From: Ypsolopha sequella
Lineage: Eukaryota > Arthropoda > Insecta > Lepidoptera > Ypsolophidae
DNA: 64,000 nucleotides
NCBI GenBank assembly: GCA_934047225.1
Contig: OW203990.1
Coordinates: 28,437,045-28,501,044 of the forward strand
Direction of reading: 5' to 3'
Shown here: piece after piece, positions 42,381-54,790 of the stretch
How the letters are laid out: each line of letters begins with the position of its first letter
Numbering within the stretch: position 1 is the first letter of the stretch
The notes under the pieces: generated by a model
Database searches by the model: none
Seen by the model: only the letters and a program-made list of their open reading frames with translations
What the model was told of the DNA's origin: nothing
Made by a program: the position numbers and the translations under genes

Positions 42381-42728
42381 TTTTCAACATAAAACTTATA
42401 CTATACAATATATGACTTATATCTACTTTAACAAAGGGATAAGAAAATACAAGACAGCAGGAATTCAGGTTAATGAAAAAAAGAAAAGCCGTGGCTGTTG
42501 CAACAACCGAAACATCGCGTGCTCTTTAAAACACGTTTTTCACCCAAAATCCGTTTTACGGTAAATTTTTCAGAAAACTATCCGCCAAAGTACTTACTAA
42601 ATTACATTTTCCTTAATTTCCTGTAATTTTCCTACGATTTGGTAGACATTCGTAAAACGAAAAAACATGAAAAATCGACCAATTTTGAACGGCAAAAAAA
42701 TCTGCAAAAAAGATGTATCTAAGATATA

Positions 42729-43001
42729 TACAAGGTGACTTTTTGATAATCGTCCAAATTCATACTGGAGGCTTGATAAGTGATGAGTATCTTGAATCAG
42801 TAAAATTTTTTGTAAAATTCGTATAATGAAATTTCGCTTCCCATAGAAATTCAGTTCGAGTTCCGAGTGAATCACTATGGGGCTATGGGGAGTCGAAATT
42901 TCATTTTACGAATTTCACCAAAATTGTTATTGATCCATGATACTGATCACTTACCAAGCCACCAGTATGAATTTGGAAGATGATCAAAAAGTGACCTTGT
43001 A
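42729..43001. repeat. Palindromic MITE (family C), full length
   Basis: 273 bp, TACAAGGTGACTTTTTGATA to TCAAAAAGTGACCTTGTA, flanked by TA repeats. Nearly the whole element folds back on itself (GAAATTTCG...CGAAATTTC in the middle arms). TA duplications fit Tc1/mariner-derived MITEs. Confidence 0.85.
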
Positions 43002-43019
43002 TATATATATTTTTACTCA

Positions 43020-43385
43020 GATGGTAGAGCTGATGCCGGGCTCGACTGTGGAGGTACCACCATCTTACTTGGAAATCCCCTCGAAGTAATTCGGGGGAGA
43101 GTAAGAGGACAGCTCACAGGCAAAAAGCCAGGAGGCCCACCATGTCTGGGACCGATGGGTGGCGGTATATCCATCCTTAATAGCCGGGCCTTATATGGAA
43201 CAGACTGGTGACGGGCAGCGGCGTCACTGGTGCGAGGGTTCCGGCACCGCGCTCACCAACCCACCTGCCCAGCGTGTGTGAGTATGGGCAATTCTTCCAG
43301 GATGACCGCCGGGAGTGGCAAAGTCCTGGAAAGGCTTATGTCCAGCAGTGGACGAACTGGGCTGATTGATGGATGGATAATTTTT
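43020..43385 (+). repeat. Interspersed repeat family A, copy 2
   Basis: Plus-strand copy: AGATGGTAGAGCTGATGCCG to CAGCAGTGGACGAACTGGGC plus GATTGATGGATGG. An apparent 62-codon ORF inside is not conserved in the other copies and is not annotated. Confidence 0.75.
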
Positions 43386-43589
43386 TCAGACATAAAATAC
43401 CACAATTTTGTGGTTTAAAATGAATCAGAAAAGAGAAAAAGTTGGGATAAGCCCCCCTTAATAGAGTTTTAGGTTGCAACATAAGAAATAAAAGCGTTAA
43501 TAAAGGTCCAATCCAATATCCCTTGGAATATGACCACTTAGTTGGTACACTGAGCCACTCGTTTAGTTACCTTATGATTAGGGAATGCA

Positions 43590-44250
43590 ATCTTGCACCT
43601 AAATATCAATCTCGGTATTTGCAAGATTAAAATAAATTAATCTTGCACGATCTCGGTATTAGCCAGATCTTGCACTAATAAAAATTCTATCGAAAAAATA
43701 TTGTTTCATATACAGGTTAATACAAAAATTAAAACAAGATATCAATCCAATTAAAGGGATGTATTTAAAAACACTTATAATAGTTCATTATATTATTCTA
43801 CTGATCATACTGAAAAACTTTCCCAAAGAAACATAACAGCAAAAATGAAAAAATAAATTCTCCTTTCCATAATAACTTTAAAAACCAACTGTCAATGTTG
43901 TATGGGCATATGGTTTTTTTAGAGTTGAGTATTGATTTTATTTATAGACTAGCCCAGCCAAGGTTCTTTCTAATACCATGTTTATAGTCATCAATTTCAA
44001 CAAAATGATGTTGATGATTTTATGATGTAAAATGCAGTTATTGTCTTCTCGACCCAGCAAATCCAAAGCTTTATCTTTTTTTTAAAGTAATTCAAGTGTA
44101 GTCAATGGCCTGCATCTTTAATATGCGCTGCCGCTTGATCTCGCAAATCTTGCGAGATCTCGCACTGATAACGATGCGTGATTGATCTTGCAATATATGT
44201 GCGAGATCTCGGTATTTCGAGATCTCGGTATACCGAGATTGCATGTCCTA
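43590..44250. repeat. Cluster of GAGATCTCG-type palindromic motifs
   Basis: GCGAGATCTCGGTAT and variants recur in both orientations at about 43605, 43650, 44140-44165 and 44200-44245, in a degenerate element. GATCTCG is self-complementary, so the cluster can form several alternative hairpins. At 43795-43830 the phrase CTGATCATACTGAAAAACTT belongs to family L. Confidence 0.5.
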
Positions 44251-44270
44251 CTTATGAAACTATAATTATC

Positions 44271-44655
44271 TTTTCAATGCATGTGCTCGTAAAGGCCCAC
44301 TTTTTATGCATCAAAACCGAACAGAAAGTCGATTATTTTGCCCTAGGGCTTTATTATTAATATTTTTTTTAATTTATTTGCAATGGTTGGCTAACCTGCA
44401 GCCATTCCTGTGTACCATAGATGTTATACTTTTTTTCCACTGTTTAACGGCTCTGGATACAATCCTTTTGAGCCAATTATAGTTTAAAGTTCACAAGATT
44501 ATATTTGTTTTCATTTCCTCACACTATGTATTGAAAAACGTAGTATGATACACGGGCGTAAAAGCAATAAATTACTCGGTTACGTTTAAAACACTCGCTA
44601 CGCTCGTGTTTTAAATCGTCCTCGTAATTTATTCCTTTTAGCCCTCGTAGCATAA
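44271..44655 (+). repeat. Family B repeat, copy 2
   Basis: TTTTCAATGCATGTGCTCGT... through CCACTGTTTAACGGCTCTGG to ATTCCTTTTAGCCCTCGTAG. Over 90 percent similar by eye to the nested copy at 40916-41307. The internal palindrome (GTTTAAAACACTCGC / GCTCGTGTTTTAAAT) is intact. Confidence 0.75.
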
Positions 44656-45084
44656 TAGTATATTACGATACGAGAGCGATGAAACGTTTCTCGCACGAGT
44701 TTCGTATAATTTTTTTATAGCACAAGTGCGGAAAATGCCGACTTTACGCGCGCGCAGTAAGAACTACAAAGTTCTCCTGCACTACCTATATAATCGTTAG
44801 TTTATCAATAAAATTTACAGGACGTTGGATTAAAATTTTAAAGCGTAAAAATCTATGAACTGACGAGAACTCATTCCAATTAAGCTCTAATCAACGACAT
44901 TCTGTCATTGGCTCTATTGCATGAATTAAGGTAAACAAACAGAGGCCCTCTACCTTAAACAAGGGTATATGTTACAAAAAGCGCTTATAATTGAAACTTC
45001 CGATAATTTCTCGTTATAAGGCTTCTCGGCCGTCGGAAGTTGACGCGAATTTGTACGATGTCGTGCTTCCGGGTAGGAGGGATA

Positions 45085-45160
45085 TAAAAACATATTTGTG
45101 AGTCGAGTGGCAAGTCTTGATAGTTTCAATAAACGGGGCGCGGCGCGAGGCGCAGGTAAT
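45085..45160 (+). promoter_or_regulatory. Candidate TATA promoter with short first exon
   Basis: GGGATATAAAAACATA (about 45090) looks like a TATA box. About 30 bases on is GTCGAGTGGCAAGTC, and at 45152-45159 GGCGCAG|GTAATTT resembles a splice donor. The stretch is GC-richer than its neighbours. It could be the 5' end of a host transcript whose coding exons lie elsewhere. No downstream coding exon was identified. Confidence 0.25.
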
Positions 45161-45418
45161 TTGTCTAATTTAAATAATATTTAATCTTCAATATAAAACT
45201 TTAATGAAGGTTATTTTGGAAAAACACGATTATTTTAAAATAAAGCCTTTTCGGCAAAAACACTCAAACCTTTTATCTTCGGTAATTACCAATATTGTAT
45301 GTGACAATAGTTATTTTTCTAATTTCTTTCACCTTTTCAGATGAATAGAAAAATCGTAATCAAAACCTATGCAATGGAAGGCCCTAACATAATAAGTGAA
45401 AGTTATGATAGGATATAT

Positions 45419-45501
45419 TGTGTATCACGTGATCTTCACTGACTACATACCAGTAGATTATTGTGTACCACGTAATCTTCACTGACCACATACCAGTAGA
45501 G
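45419..45501 (+). repeat. Direct duplication (39-bp unit x 2)
   Basis: TGTGTATCACGTGATCTTCA...CATACCAGTAGA at 45419-45457 is repeated with three changes at 45463-45501. A family A scrap (CTCCCCCGAATTACTTCGAG) follows at about 45507-45527. Confidence 0.7.
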
Positions 45502-45926
45502 AAGTTCTCCCCCGAATTACTTCGAGGGGGTCTTAACAAGGGTTATAAACAAGTTAATATTAATTAAATAAATTATTGAGTAATAATTAAATAAAGAGGT
45601 TTATTTAACTCTTCAAATTAGCCTAACGATGTCAAATAGACGAAACTAGTCGCAATTACTAAATAAATAAAATACTGGAACTCGTACAAGAAGACTTTTA
45701 TTAGGATTAGGTATAATGAAGTTCCATTAAGGAATTACACCTTACAGTATAAATTAATACAAATTGTTGAAATTAAAATAGTAAATTAGATATAAACTGA
45801 TAGATAAACGTAGATTTTTAACATATCTAAGATTTTTTTGTATTAGTAGATAGATAAATTACACATAAAATAAACTTGACAAGCGCTACGGCATCGTCAA
45901 TATGATTCCATAGAAATAAATAATTT

Positions 45927-46385
45927 TTCAATGCAGTTGCTCGTAAAGTTTTCTTTTTTGTGTAACAAAATTATGCGGAAACCGACTCTTTATTTCACGC
46001 GTGAAATAAAACAGTACTGAAATCCTTTATTTCACGCGTGAAATAAAGTAATTTTTTTAAGTTTTTGACTCTGTGGTGCATGGTGCCAGTCATAAAATTT
46101 AAAAAATTACAAAGATGCAAGGAGGTTTTACTGTCCAAAAAAAAAAAACAATTATTTATAAGTATGCGCGCTCTAGCAATAATTAAATGATGATAAACAC
46201 CATTCTTTATTATACTTATTTTTTTGTTGTATTTCCTCGCAAAATGCATTGAAAAATGTTGTAAGATAATTGAGCGTAAAAGGTTTTTATCCGAATGCGT
46301 GCCAATGAAAACACTCGCTGCGCTCATGTTTTCAATTTGGCACTTATTCGTATAAAACCTTACTTTCCGCACGTGTATCTTATAT
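45927..46385 (+). repeat. Diverged family B relative with twin 22-24-bp palindromes
   Basis: Starts TTTTCAATGCAGTTGCTCGT and ends CGCACGTGTATCTTATA, with TGCATTGAAAAATGTTGTAA and AAAACACTCGCTGCGCTCAT inside, the same architecture as family B but diverged. It also contains two perfect palindromes with half-site TTTATTTCACG, at 45989-46010 and 46025-46048. Confidence 0.6.
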
Positions 46386-46764
46386 AACTATTAAAAATAC
46401 TACTGAAGGCTTTAATCTAACCGCCAGTCTAGCGGTGCGCAGCGACGTGCAAAAGTATCAAGACAATTTTGTGAAGTGTCCCACGTCACACAACATCCGT
46501 ATGGTCCCCGGATGTCCAGTGTGCAACTATTCCTCACGCCTCATTGAGGATCAGGAGAAAAACTGCAACTTCCTCTTTTAAAATGAAGCAGTAAGTGCTA
46601 CTCTACCAAAAGAAAGGACACATATTAAAGAGTAAATGAAGATGGTATTTGAACATATATAATGCTAATAGGTGTACGTAATTAGGGGTGAAGCTTATCG
46701 CTATGCCTTGGACACAAGTGTAAGCATACAAATATTACGTACAAATATTACAAAAAACCAATTG

Positions 46765-46860
46765 GTGCCTGCTCAACTGGCAGGATTTGAATCTGGTTCC
46801 CAAGATTGAGGGTGCTGAGGGTATTACCGACTAAGCTACTACCGCTGCAAAAATTTTAAT
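46765..46860 (-). repeat. tRNA-derived SINE fragment
   Basis: Minus strand: GCAGCGGTAGTAGCTTAGTC, GGTAATACCC..., then GATTCAAATCC (46793-46783), a near B-box. The A-box region TAGCTTAGTCGG is also tRNA-like. No stable acceptor stem, so a SINE and not a tRNA gene. Confidence 0.45.
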
Positions 46861-46904
46861 AAGTATTTGAATTATTTACATGAAAGCTAAGCCTTTATTA
46901 AACA

Positions 46905-47080
46905 CTAGCCTATCACCCGCGGCTTCGTCGGCATTTATTTAATCTTTGCCTCGTTTTCAGCTTGACGTTTATTTTATCAACATTATAGTCTATACCTATG
47001 TTGACCAGGATCACTACGAAGATAATAAAGATAATCGCATGGAAACCCGTTGAGTAGTTCTCGAGTTAAATCGGAATACA
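46905..47080 (+). repeat. RTE-like repeat tail, uninterrupted copy
   Basis: CACTAGCCTATCACCCGCGG through AACCCGTTGAGTAGTTCTCG followed by an A-rich end. It shares its front with 19168-19235 and its end with 36335-36420, the two flanks of the Polinton. Confidence 0.55.
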
Positions 47081-48989
47081 AAAAAAAAATACAAAAATAT
47101 TTCAGACACATGGGTTAACACATATAACTTAAATTTTAGTGGCTCCCAGACTAGTCTAGTCTAGTAGGGTAGTCTGTTTCGTGGGTGCTGGTAAATAGTT
47201 TTGACAAATAGTTATTCAAACATTGTGACAGCTGTGCTTTAAAAAACTTAGATAAACTAATCTTAACTCTAAGACCTCAATGGCACAGTTTTTTTTGAAA
47301 GTCGATATTAAATAAATAAAAGAATATGTATGTATAATAATAATATCTATATAAAATAACAATATATATATATAATATAATAATACTTATATAAGAATGT
47401 GTGAATATAGATGTATCTAAGTGGTAACAAGATAATAAGTAGTTATTCTCCAAATATACCTAATATGTTTTCTGTATCGTTATAGCTTAGGTTAAGAAGC
47501 CATTTTTCAATTATTTGTTTCGCTTTAGAAACAGAAACCCTCTTTATGTTGCATTCTTTTGCAACATTATTGTATACATGAGGATGTAAAAAGGGAGCAA
47601 ATCTTTGTGCAAATTTGGTCTACATTTGAATATACATACAGACAGACAAAAACTCGAAAAAATTTAGTTTTTGCCTACTAATAACCTCTGTCATTTAAAA
47701 ATATTCAATGTCTTTTTATTACATTATTACATGTTATAGATTGCTTACATTTCGCTTCCAACCACCAATAGATTGTCCTTAGGCACAATTCGTAAAAATC
47801 TCGTGTATTAATTGCCATAAGGTCCCAATTTTCACGCAACACCGTCCCGTATGGCCCGAAGAAGTTTATGTAGCGATATTTTATTTAAAAAAATCCTATT
47901 CGCTCTACCATTAGATATGATAGAGTTATAAATATTACACGCTCTACCACAGTTAACTATAAAATTTGCTTGACACTAATGTGCTACTAATATTATTTTA
48001 ATGTGCGAACGAACTTTTTTAAAGCTTTAAAACCGTTAAGGGTTTCAAATATTTTCGAACGACGCGGTGGGTACCTGAAAGATATGTGTTAGTTTAAAAG
48101 TTTATCGTTGGTGTAACGAGGTTATAAAAAAAAATCGCAACGAGATTACCAAATTGAATTTTTTAGACAATAATTATCTATTAAATCTGTTTTAACAAAC
48201 TGGCAATGTTATCAAGAATAATTCACTCTGTATACAAAAAACTTCAAGCACTTGTCAAATAATTTTTTTTTACACAAAATTTCGTGTTAACGTTACAAGG
48301 TATATTTAAAATTTTAACAAAAAAGTTTAAAGTTCGTTACGATAGCACTAAATCTTTTTGTCCAAAAAAATAAATTCTTGAAAAACCGTATAGTATCTAC
48401 GTATTAATTAATAGTACTATCAAAGCAACGTTTTTAATTTTCATTTTAGAGAGAAAAATAAGCCAAGTAACCCCCAATATTTCTGATATTTCCTAATGAG
48501 CCATCTAGTTTCGTCAAATTATCAATACTTATTATATTATATATTAAGGGTCGGGGTACCCGGCAATTTACAAGTTTGCGGTTTACCTTAATATGTAGTT
48601 TATTGCAAAATTTTCTAATTCAATTTAGAAACGAAAAGGTCTGCCAAGTATACGTCGAACGCAATGTATGGGTTCCGTCTAGACAGATCTTGTCGAAAAC
48701 ACGATTTCGTTTGACCCAAACGCAAAAGATTTTAAAATGAATTTTTTGATACAACGTTGCCGCACAGATTTTTCACTTTTCTCGTCATACAAAAACTGCC
48801 AATTTTCCAAATTATGTTTAGTTGTAATAAGCACAGATGTTTTATTGTAATGATTTCCAGTAAATTATAGCATCTCATTTTAATAGTCATTTTCATTCAC
48901 ACAATGTTTTTCCTGATCTTCCTGTATTGTTATATATACTACTTACATTAGGTTTTACATTTTGCTGTGAATAGACAAACACCGGGGCT
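47081..48989. other. AT-rich non-coding stretch
   Basis: No gene or second copy of any repeat recognised. TA-rich simple sequence at 47330-47400. Confidence 0.45.
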
Positions 48990-48999
48990 GCGTTTCAAA

Positions 49000-49225
49000 T
49001 TAAAATGTATATTCAAATAGCTTATTTTGCAAAGTAGGTATATGTTATACACTTTTTACAAGTCAAATTGAATAAATATATGTAATAAAATAATAAATGT
49101 ACATAAACTAAATTAAAGGTTTATTTAATTTATGTAGCAATATATATACGATTAAAAAGATAGGTAAAATATATATGATACAAGGTTAAATACAATTAAC
49201 CGCCCGAACCCATACCGGAGACTTA
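49000..49225 (-). repeat. LINE-like 3' tail (family G), copy 2
   Basis: Co-linear with 41980-42190: TTATTTTGCAAAG[C/T]AGGTAT, ATGTAATAAAATAATAAATG, TTTATTTAATTTATGTAGCA, CGCCCGAACCCATACCGGAG. Confidence 0.6.
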
Positions 49226-50364
49226 GTTTGATACCTCGCTCATCACTGACAGCAGGATAGCATGATACAAATTCAACGCGCACAAAAGAGACGTCATATG
49301 TTCACCGGGCGTTCGGCGGGCGATCAAACTGAATTCAGCCCGGGGTAACATAATTACACTAGAAAGGTTCCTATTTTATGTGGAACCCTAATAAGATCTC
49401 GTTAACACAGTATCGTTCTCTCGACGACAGTGATAGTGTTTTGATGACAACTTGTGTATTTTTTGTCGCAAAATATAATTCCCTAATAGAAAGAAGACTG
49501 TAATATAAATTAATGTAATAAAACAACGTGCTATTACGTTTCGCACAAAGCTTTTGTTCATTAGGACTTCCTGTCTTGAAAGTTTTGGTCATGACAACTG
49601 CAATAAGTTCATTTTTATTTTTAAAGTTGTTGTTACTTGTAATGTTCTTAGCATTTTAGTTTTGTTTTCACGAAGATCATCATAATATAATAACTAGGGA
49701 CTAGGGGATACTCTAATCATAGGAAAGGAGAAAAAAAATCGAGAATCGAATCCGGGTCTATCGATTGCTGGTTGACTGCACTAACCTTCGTTGTCTATTT
49801 TGACGGTAAAGCAAGATTGCAAGATTCCTACGTAATCTGTTGGCTCGACAGTGTCGTTCGATTGTTCGTTCATTGTTTAATTTGTTTCAACAAGTTGTGT
49901 CTTCATTATTATTATTTTGAATTATTAATTATTTGCTATATTTTTATTATTTTGATAATTTTATCAACTTATCACTTGACTTTTCATCTAATTTTCCAAA
50001 TTCCCCGATCCCCTGAGTTCACAACATTCCACTCTAACCTTCAGCGTCCGTCAACCCTTGTTCTGGACACAAAGGGTCCGCTTGACCCAATCGATTAACT
50101 TTTTGCCACCCGCGCTGCTAAATAAAAACATAAATTTTAAAATGGCGGCTGGTAGCAAAAAATCACACGCTGTATATCATGCGTATGAGCCTGAGGCGTG
50201 GTAACATCACGGGCCAATTTATGACTATATCTTTTAGGCATTTTTACACCAATTTGTCGTTACAATGTCGGCGCTTGCGCAGCTTTGTGTATCTGGTAGC
50301 CAAGCTGTAAAGTGCGACTATTGATTTTTTGCAGTTTTAAATTTAATGTTTCGGAAAGCATGTT
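49226..50364. other. Non-coding; SINE-like scrap
   Basis: GAGAATCGAATCCGGGTCTA at about 49741 read on the minus strand has a B-box-like GGATTCGATTC with upstream GTGCAGTCAACC, suggesting a SINE remnant. Short ORFs in this stretch have no motif. Confidence 0.4.
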
Positions 50365-50665
50365 AAGAGCGGTTTAGTAGCCGGATTGTGAAACACCCAC
50401 TTTTATCTAACTATTCGAAACCGAACCCTTATATTCAAAGTTTACTCAACAGTTCCTCAACAAAACCTTATTAGTTATTACCAGTTTTGTGTAAACTGTG
50501 ATTGCAAAGTTTCCATTAGTTTCTGTAAATGTGAATTTTAAAGCTTAAAATTTTACAATTCTAATTTACAGAAACCAATGGAAACTTTGCTATGGCAGCA
50601 TACACAATATATAGGTAATAAGCTTTTGTTGAGGAACTATTGGTAAATTTTGAATATAAGTGTTC
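50365..50665. repeat. Foldback MITE (family M)
   Basis: AACAGTTCCTCAACAAAACC...AGTTTCCATTAGTTTCTG is mirrored by CAGAAACCAATGGAAACTTT...TTTTGTTGAGGAACTATT. The left flank AAGAGCGGTTT...CCGGATTGTGAAACACCC matches the end of the 5030-5190 copy in reverse. Confidence 0.65.
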
Positions 50666-50689
50666 CACGATAAAGCTCACCACCCATCG

Positions 50690-50815
50690 ACATCGATATT
50701 CGTCAATGAAACGCGAGTGTACGAGTGTGGACATGTGACTTGCACTTCACAGTCCATACTCGGAAACATTAACATATCTCTTACAACCTCTCGGAGATTC
50801 ATATTGTAACGACGT
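50690..50815 (+). repeat. Family N repeat fragment
   Basis: GAAACGCGAGTGTACGAGTG, GACTTGCACTTCACAGTCCA, TACTCGGAAACATT are shared with 53230-53345 and, more distantly, with 18740-18825 beside the minisatellite. Confidence 0.5.
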
Positions 50816-51479
50816 GTTATATTTTTAATTTTCTTTATGTTTTTTTTTTTTTATGAATAAAGTTTTTAATGGCGTCGGTATGGAAGAGTTTTCTGCACAT
50901 CATTTCCTTTAAGGCTCCAGTCCCCTAAAAATCAGTATTCTTGCAGAATTATCGAAAAGAAAGATTTTATTTTAGTTAGTAAGAAAGCAATAAATAAAAT
51001 ACATTTTACGTTAATTTATAGTGTGGAATTTGAAGATTTCAAAACTTATTTTTTCATTTACTTTAATGCTACTTTTAATAGGTTTTTTAGGCTTTAAACA
51101 TACCTTTATTTATGTTCTACGCGTTGAGAGTCTCATTCATGCACACGTCACGTTAAGATTATGACAAAAACAAGAAATTTATTCAGGTAACATTTATTCC
51201 CATATCTTCAAAAATAATCTTACCTGGTTACTTTTTTGGATAATACTTTAGTTTTCTTATTTCGAGTGCTTTAAGTAGTTGTAATTTTATGAATTCAACC
51301 ACTGATAAAATATTTTTTTTCCACTTGAAAACTATCGTTTAGCGTAGTCAAATTTAAAACACGTAGAAAAGAACTATTAATAAGTGAAATAACAAAAAAC
51401 GGTATTTAAAAAATTATTTTAAGAACATTTATCAAATCGAAACTTATCGAGAGTTTAAAACACAAAACGCGTCGATATT
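50816..51479. other. AT-rich non-coding stretch
   Basis: Nothing recognised beyond poly-T and poly-A runs. Confidence 0.45.
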
Positions 51480-52465
51480 TCCCTCAGTTTCGCTGGGACA
51501 TCGCAGCGTTCAGACGTGTGTTGTGTAGCTCGACGTCATTTTACCTCCCGCTCGCACGGTTGCTCCCTTTCCCTCGCGTAGATTCTTATGGAAAGGCGAA
51601 CTGTATCATGAAAGTTGCTCTACTTGAATATTGCACTTATCATTTAATAAGTAAACAACTATGGATAAAATATTTTTTGAATATTTTAAGAAATCCCTGT
51701 TTCGATAAAATAAAGTCTAATCTACGTCCGTCCGTATTTCACAGCATCATAACTTTAGCACCGTAAAGATAAAGACATGAATTTTGGCACAAAAATAGCA
51801 TTAATTTGCCTACATATTACATTGTAAAAAAAATATGAAAAATTTGAAATTGTTTAAAATATTTTCAAAACAAAAGTAAGAAAAATAAAATTTATCCTAA
51901 AAATACAATATGGGTATCAAACTGTAGGCAATAAAAAGGTAATTGTAAAAATATATACTTTTACTATATTTACTGGCACTGGCTTTGTGAAATCTTTAAA
52001 AAAACTACAATAATGTGTATGTCCGAAACTGGTAGACAGAAAAATATGAAAAAAATGTCCATTATAGATCATAACTGACCAATAACCGGAAAAACTATAG
52101 TGATTTAAAAATATAAAAAAAAGTAAAATAAATAAAAAAAAAACACTTATAAAAATACAATATGTGTATCACATTGTAGGTATTAAAAAGCTTATTGTAA
52201 TAATATATAGTTTGGCTATATTTAATTGCATCTATTTTGAGAAATCCTTGAAAATCTATAAAAAAATGTATGTCCCCCCTCTTATCTCCAAAACTGGTGG
52301 ACCGAAAAATATGAAAAAAGCATGGTAATATGCGTTTACGTAAGAATTACAGAAAAAATAAAGCGGTTGAGAAATTCACGAAAAAAAATGATAAAACTAA
52401 ATTTATTATCCACAATACGGAACCCTAGGTTCTGACTAGAGTCTGACTCGCACTTGGCCGGTTTT
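51480..52465 (-). repeat. Repeat family J with internal duplication
   Basis: GC-richer edge (51490-51590), then two related stretches of about 170 bp (51893-52065 and 52147-52320: AAAATACAATATG[G/T]GTATCA, AAACTGGT[A/G]GAC...GAAAAATATG). It ends TACGGAACCCTA...GTCTGACTCGCACTTGGCCGG, the inverse of the 1468-1535 tail. No coding. Confidence 0.5.
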
Positions 52466-53214
52466 TTTTCAAGATGTTTGCGGTAGGCCGTTTTTTTGGG
52501 CGGTTTTAATTTAGTTTTCGGAGCTTTTATTACTACCCTTAATTTTTACCATAAGTATCCGGATAATACATTATCATTATAATTGCATGTCCTAATTCGC
52601 TTAGATTAAGTAATGTTAATGTGTGTTAATTTGAAAACCCGTAAAGCCGTATTTTAGAAGTTGTGGTCTATAAAACCCACGGGGATGGCGTGACACAAAT
52701 TTTATACCAGCACCGCTGTCGCCACTTTTTGGAATAACTAAAGCCGAAGAAGCTACATCCTTTTTATTACTTTACTTACTTTTATTTAAAATATCTTAAA
52801 AAGCTATCGAAGTCACTAAAACCGACAGTCGAGATAACAACGTGCTAGACAATAATGCATCAAAACAAAAGAACGTACGCAGCTGCGGTTCTTATCATTA
52901 AAACATCACAATTCTAAAACTAAATTATTTACCTTTTTTATTGCACCTTAGTCATAATCATGGACACACAAACTGACAGACACTTAATAAGTGTTTCTAT
53001 TTTTGATATTATATTACTTAAAAAACTGATTGTAATATGTGTGTGAGTATTAGGAATACATAATTTTAAATGTTTTCATTGTTACGATTTGATTATTAAT
53101 TTTCTACATTTCCAAATTTTATAAAGGTATTTTTTATGTCAGGCATTAGTTAAATGAAAATCTTGATGAATAAAGAAATTTTCGGGCACAACTACACGCT
53201 TTTTAGGGCATGCA
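52466..53214. other. Non-coding with family K scrap
   Basis: 52610-52680 (AATGTGTGTTAATTTGAAAA, CCGTATTTTAGAAGTTGTGG) repeats sequence at 7050-7125. Nothing else recognised. Confidence 0.4.
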
Positions 53215-53360
53215 GGTTTCCTTAGGGCTCATCACGTTGAGACGTAATAATCGTCAGAGAAACGCGGGTGTACTTATAGGTACACGTATGGGTGGACTTA
53301 TGACTTGCATCTCACAGTTCACACTCGGAACACCTCTTGACACCCCTTCGGTAAAAATCT
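53215..53360 (+). repeat. Family N repeat fragment
   Basis: TCACGTTGAGACGTAATAAT, AGAGAAACGCGGGTGTACTT, TCTCACAGTTCACACTCGGA. See 50690 and 18673 for the related copies. Confidence 0.5.
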
Positions 53361-54424
53361 GCAAATAATTGCATGACCTATAAAATGTATTGTGTCTAAT
53401 TAATAATCACTCTTACTGCTACCAATAAGCCATCTATACCAGGTAGATTTACTTTTGTTTATTTTGCTTTTGCAAATTCATTTTGTTTGTTCCGATAAAC
53501 AAACCAAACTTTGTAAATTACCGTTACTTGAATAATTAAAAATCTTCACATGTCAAATTTTAAGTAATCGTACACTCATTTAACGAAGTAGAGCAACATT
53601 CAGGTGCGGTCTCTAACATCTTAATGCAGCGGGAGGAGCGCCACTTCTAAAGCATCAGGTAAGATGAAAACGAAATGTTGCAAAGAGAGTCTGGGGCCTT
53701 AACCACAGAACTGTTCTGTGCCTTTAACAATAAGGAAAAAAAAAGTCATTTAAAATGTGGCAATAAGATTAATTAATTATAGAATTAAATGATTATTGAG
53801 GATAATTCATGATTTATATAAAATATTTTTTTATATAAAACTGGTCGCATTTTCCGATCATAACACGTATTAAGGTGAGCCGTTTTTATATAAATCAGAT
53901 TAATTAATATTCTAAAATGTACACTTTATGAGTATTTTAGACAAAAGGACTATAAAGCGTCTTAATTAAAAAAGATTTAATACTTATAATTAAAAGAAAA
54001 CCGACATCCATTAGGATCAGATTTGAAATTGAAATAGATCCATAAACCCCTGGGAGGGTTTTGTCCCGCCCTCACATCGACTACTCAAAAATATTACACA
54101 GAAGAAGAAATCCAAAGTATTTTGATCATTTGGCAACCACTTAATTACTAGTTACAATTCAAAGCTATGATTAAAATGGTATTTAGGTAAAACCGTTTAG
54201 AATTTCAATAGACCTACATAATCGATGGGCGAGCATGATCTATTGTATCTGTTTTGCAGTACAAATCTTCATTGTGATTTTTTTCTGTTTTCATGTTGGC
54301 GGTAATTTTGGACTACAGTGAGCATTTAGCGGTTGATTTGACGTTTGGATGGATATTAATAGCGACTTGTGCTATTTTCACACGCTTTCAAAACAATTTA
54401 AGACTAGATATTAATGGTGGTTGT
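53361..54424. other. Non-coding stretch
   Basis: Nothing recognised. Short inverted phrases only. Confidence 0.4.
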
Positions 54425-54790
54425 ATAGGTGTAGAGCTGATGCCGGGCTTGGCTGTGGATAAACCACCATCTTACTCGCAAACCCCCCCCCCCCCCCCCG
54501 AAGTTATTCGGGGGAGAGTAAGGGAATAGCTCTCAACCAGGTGCCCCACCATCCATGCCTGGGACCGATTGATGGCGTATATCTATCCCTAATGCCGGAC
54601 CTTAAACAAAACTGATGACTGGCAGCGGTGTCGCTAGAATCACTAGTGAAGAGTTTGGCAGCGCATTTACCAACCCGCCTGCCCAGCGTGTGTGAGATGT
54701 GCATTTCTTCAAGGAAGACCGCCAAGAATGGTCAAACTTGGAAAAGCCTATGTCCAGCAGTGGACGAACGAGGCTAATGAATGGATGGAA
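54425..54790 (+). repeat. Interspersed repeat family A, copy 3, with C18 run
   Basis: GTAGAGCTGATGCCGGGCTT to CAGCAGTGGACGAACGAGGC. Diverged from copies 1 and 2. It contains a run of 18 C at 54483-54500, where the other copies have a few C, so a slippage expansion or assembly error is possible. Confidence 0.75.
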
